From Nitratireductor sp. XY-223 (GTDB taxonomy: Bacteria; Pseudomonadota; Alphaproteobacteria; Rhizobiales; Rhizobiaceae), in the NCBI RefSeq assembly GCF_004959855.1, contig NZ_SPNT01000002.1:310001-374000 (forward strand): a stretch of 64,000 nucleotides of DNA, in the 5' to 3' direction. The position numbers and the translations under genes are program-made. Under the pieces are notes generated by a model. The model had not been told where the DNA came from, did no database searches, and saw only the letters and a program-made list of their open reading frames with translations. Position 1 is the first letter of the stretch, and the number at the start of each line of letters is the position of its first letter. Shown here piece after piece: positions 61,902 to 64,000 of this stretch.

Positions 61902-63726
61902 GTTCGACCTCGCTTTTTGCCGGTGTCATCTGAATTCCCAGATCCTCGTTTCCGTCAAGGCCCAGTGCCTGGAGTTTCAGGAATTTGGCGTAGATTCCGT
62001 CTTCGAGCGCCGCCAGCTCCGCGTGGCTGCCCTGTTCGGATATCCGGCCCTTCAGCATGACGATGATCTTGTCGGCGCGGGCGATGGTCGAAAGCCTGTG
62101 GGCAATGACCAGGACGGTGCGCCCGCTCATCGCATCGTCGAGCGCCTTTTGCACCAGCACTTCCGATTCGGTGTCGAGCGCCGAAGTCGCCTCGTCGAGA
62201 AGCAGGATCGGCGCGTTGCGGATCACCGCCCGGGCGATCGAAATCCGCTGGCGCTGTCCGCCGGACAGCGTCGAGCCGCCCTCGCCGACAGGCGTGTCGT
62301 AGCCCTGCGGCTGCTCGAGGATGAAGTCGTGGGCATAGGCCAGCCTTGCGGCCTGCTCGACTTCCTCGTCGGTGGCATCGGGGCGGCCGTAGCGGATGTT
62401 GTCGCGGATCGAGCCCTCGAACAGATAAGGATGCTGCGAGACATAGGCGATGCCGGCCCGCAGCGAGTGCTTGGTCACATTGGCGATGTCCTGACCGTCG
62501 ATGAAGATGCGGCCGCTGCCGAGGTCGTAGAAACGCGGCAGAAGATTGACGATCGTCGTCTTGCCGGCGCCGGACGGACCGACAAGCGCGGTCGTCTTGC
62601 CCGCCTCGGCGGTGAAGCTGACACCATGCAATACGGGGCTTGCCAGGGCGTAGCCGAATTCGACGTCCTCGAAGCGGATCTCGCCTTTTGAAATCTGCAG
62701 TTCCGTGGCATTCGGCGCATCGGGCTGGTGCGGATCGATGTCGAGCACCTCGTAGATCATCCGGGCGTTGACGATCGCCCTTTCCATGTTCACCTGGAGG
62801 CGCGCCAGCCGGCGCGCCGGATCATAGGCGAAAAGCAGCGCGCCTATGAATGAGACCAAGGCACCCGGCAGTTCCTGTGCATTGACCGTCTGCACGGCCG
62901 CATAGGCAAGGATGCCGGCAACGGCCAGACCGGCCAGCGAATCCGTCAGCGGGCCGGTGCGTTCCGTCAGCCGCACGATGCGGTTCGACCTTGCCTCGGC
63001 ATCGGCGACCAGCTCGTCCACCTTGCCGCGAAGCTGGTCCTCCATCGTGAAGGCCTTGACGATGGCGATGCCCTGCATCGTTTCCTGCATGACGCCGTAG
63101 ACGCGGCTGTTGACCAGCACGGCCTCGCGCGTGACGCTGCGCAGGCGTTTGGCGATGTAGCGCAGGGCAAGCACCACGGGCGGTCCGACCAGGAACACGG
63201 CGAGGGTCAACTGCCAGTCCTGATAGAACATGACGCCGACAAGGGCGACGAGCGTCAGCAGGTCCTTTGCCAGCGACGTGATTGTCAGGTTGAGCACATC
63301 ACGGATGCCGCTGGCGTTCTGGCCGATCCGGGCGGCCAGTTGCGCCGAACGGGTTTCTCCCAGATAGCCGACGCCCAGCTCCATCAGGTGCGAGAACAGC
63401 CGGCGCTGATAGCGGGCGACGATGTTGTTGCCGATCTTTGCCAACGCCACCGCCTGGCCGTAGGTGCCAAGGCCCCGCACGACAAAGGCGATGAAGATCG
63501 CACCGGTTATCGTCCAGATGACCTCGATGCGCTGCTTGGCGAAGGCTTCGTTGACGATATCGCGCAGGATCCAGGCCATGAATGCCGTGGACATAGAAAC
63601 GGCGACAAGACACATGATAGCGAATGCGTAGGTCCCGACGTAATCGCGCACATTCTCAGACAGGATGCGTCTGAGCATGCCGATGATCGTGTAGGGATCG
63701 ATCCGCTTTTCGTCTGATTGTGCCAC
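61894..63726 (-). CDS. MsbA-like ABC exporter (fused permease-ATPase)
   Basis: 610 residues: an N-terminal domain with six membrane helices (about 35-320) and a nucleotide-binding domain with Walker [10 protein letters not shown], signature [17 protein letters not shown], Walker [15 protein letters not shown] and H-loop VIAHRLST. The architecture matches lipid A-flippase-like MsbA and multidrug exporters; only biochemical work could separate them. It is 58 bp downstream of the glucokinase gene and overlaps dapB. Confidence 0.92.
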   Translation of the reverse strand: MAQSDEKRIDPYTIIGMLRRILSENVRDYVGTYAFAIMCLVAVSMSTAFMAWILRDIVNEAFAKQRIEVIWTITGAIFIAFVVRGLGTYGQAVALAKIGNNIVARYQRRLFSHLMELGVGYLGETRSAQLAARIGQNASGIRDVLNLTITSLAKDLLTLVALVGVMFYQDWQLTLAVFLVGPPVVLALRYIAKRLRSVTREAVLVNSRVYGVMQETMQGIAIVKAFTMEDQLRGKVDELVADAEARSNRIVRLTERTGPLTDSLAGLAVAGILAYAAVQTVNAQELPGALVSFIGALLFAYDPARRLARLQVNMERAIVNARMIYEVLDIDPHQPDAPNATELQISKGEIRFEDVEFGYALASPVLHGVSFTAEAGKTTALVGPSGAGKTTIVNLLPRFYDLGSGRIFIDGQDIANVTKHSLRAGIAYVSQHPYLFEGSIRDNIRYGRPDATDEEVEQAARLAYAHDFILEQPQGYDTPVGEGGSTLSGGQRQRISIARAVIRNAPILLLDEATSALDTESEVLVQKALDDAMSGRTVLVIAHRLSTIARADKIIVMLKGRISEQGSHAELAALEDGIYAKFLKLQALGLDGNEDLGIQMTPAKSEVEHG

Positions 63727-63784
63727 TGCTTATGTCCCGATCTGTTCTGTACAGCGGCTCTATATACGCTTCGAGGGGCTTTGC

Positions 63785-64000
63785 CTATGCCCTCCAACGG
63801 CGCCCTTCCGTCGCAACACCGAAGCGGACCGGCGTGCGTGCGAAGGATGCGAGACCGAAGAGCGCGGCGAGCGGATGCGTGATCACGCTTGTCGGGATGG
63901 ACCGCAGCAGTGCGCTGTGCGGCGCCTTGTCCTCGAACGCGGCCCTGAACTCCTGTTTTTCAAGGACCGGGACGATCTTCTGGGCGATTCCGCCGGACAG
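63785..64000 (-). CDS. glk: Glucokinase, C-terminal end (cut by window edge)
   Basis: The minus strand from 64000 is open for 71 codons to TAG at 63785. It reads [20 protein letters not shown], then [20 protein letters not shown] and [13 protein letters not shown], the usual end of alphaproteobacterial glucokinase, with a tail [11 protein letters not shown]. The N-terminus with the ATP site is outside the window. Confidence 0.85.
   Translation of the reverse strand: MSGGIAQKIVPVLEKQEFRAAFEDKAPHSALLRSIPTSVITHPLAALFGLASFARTPVRFGVATEGRRWRA

Noticed and set aside
1-64000. CRISPR arrays, insertion sequences, phage genes or toxin-antitoxin pairs
   Set aside because: I found no regularly spaced repeats, transposase or integrase motifs, or toxin/antitoxin-like gene pairs in the window.

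Overview
This window is high-GC chromosomal DNA from an alphaproteobacterium, most likely a member of the Rhizobiales (Hyphomicrobiales). The evidence is the panBC pair, the grpE/hrcA/rph/rdgB/hemW block, the gpmA-dapB-ABC exporter-glk block, the rsmI-yraN pair facing an LpoA-like lipoprotein, and the many betaine/sarcosine-type oxidoreductases and LIV-type transporters. The genus cannot be fixed from the sequence. A DMSP-lyase-like cupin and the load of methylated-amine genes would suit a marine or host-associated lifestyle. I see no phage, insertion sequence, transposase, CRISPR array or rRNA operon. One tRNA gene is present (Ser, anticodon GGA).

Left region (1-13 kb) looks like an accessory methylated-amine catabolic island. 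A dimethylglycine/sarcosine dehydrogenase-type flavoprotein (cut by the window edge) and an MttB-family methyltransferase lie opposite a LysR regulator. A stand-alone GcvT-like protein and a second MttB-family methyltransferase lie opposite a second LysR regulator. The two halves repeat one plan: LysR diverging from MttB, followed by a GcvT-fold protein. Next comes a Rieske oxygenase with its flavin/iron-sulfur reductase and a small membrane protein, facing a TetR repressor across two palindromic operator-like sites. No corrinoid protein or corrinoid-activating gene is seen in the window, which makes the methyl route of the MttB proteins the main open question here.

From 13 to 19 kb is a complete branched-chain-amino-acid-type ABC importer on the minus strand (binding protein, two ATPases, two permeases) ending in an overlapping alpha/beta hydrolase. 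From 19 to 25 kb come a PAS-LuxR regulator, a ROK sugar kinase overlapping cutC, a Na/Pi cotransporter with a PhoU-like tail, and panB-panC, followed by the DMSP-lyase-like cupin. From 26 to 31 kb a FecR-domain protein and a TPR plus beta-barrel outer-membrane protein face a CHASE2 adenylate cyclase, a compact uncharacterised envelope/signalling unit. From 31 to 35.4 kb a formyltransferase-like enzyme meets a second, complete dimethylglycine-dehydrogenase-like protein that is co-transcribed with a choline-kinase-like phosphotransferase.

The right half is more housekeeping in nature: tRNA-Ser, msrA, an orphan BMP-type binding protein with a strong terminator, a family-25 glycosyltransferase, yraN/rsmI with an LpoA-like lipoprotein, ada/ogt-type DNA repair, nth, an M20 peptidase, and small acetyltransferases. 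A run of poorly known exported proteins (DUF4344 metallopeptidase, YHYH protein, periplasmic-type chorismate mutase) follows at 48-51 kb. The window ends with an adenosine-kinase-like PfkB kinase, a TRIC/YicG membrane protein, grpE, hrcA, rph, a VOC protein, rdgB, hemW, gpmA, dapB, an MsbA-like exporter and the end of glucokinase.
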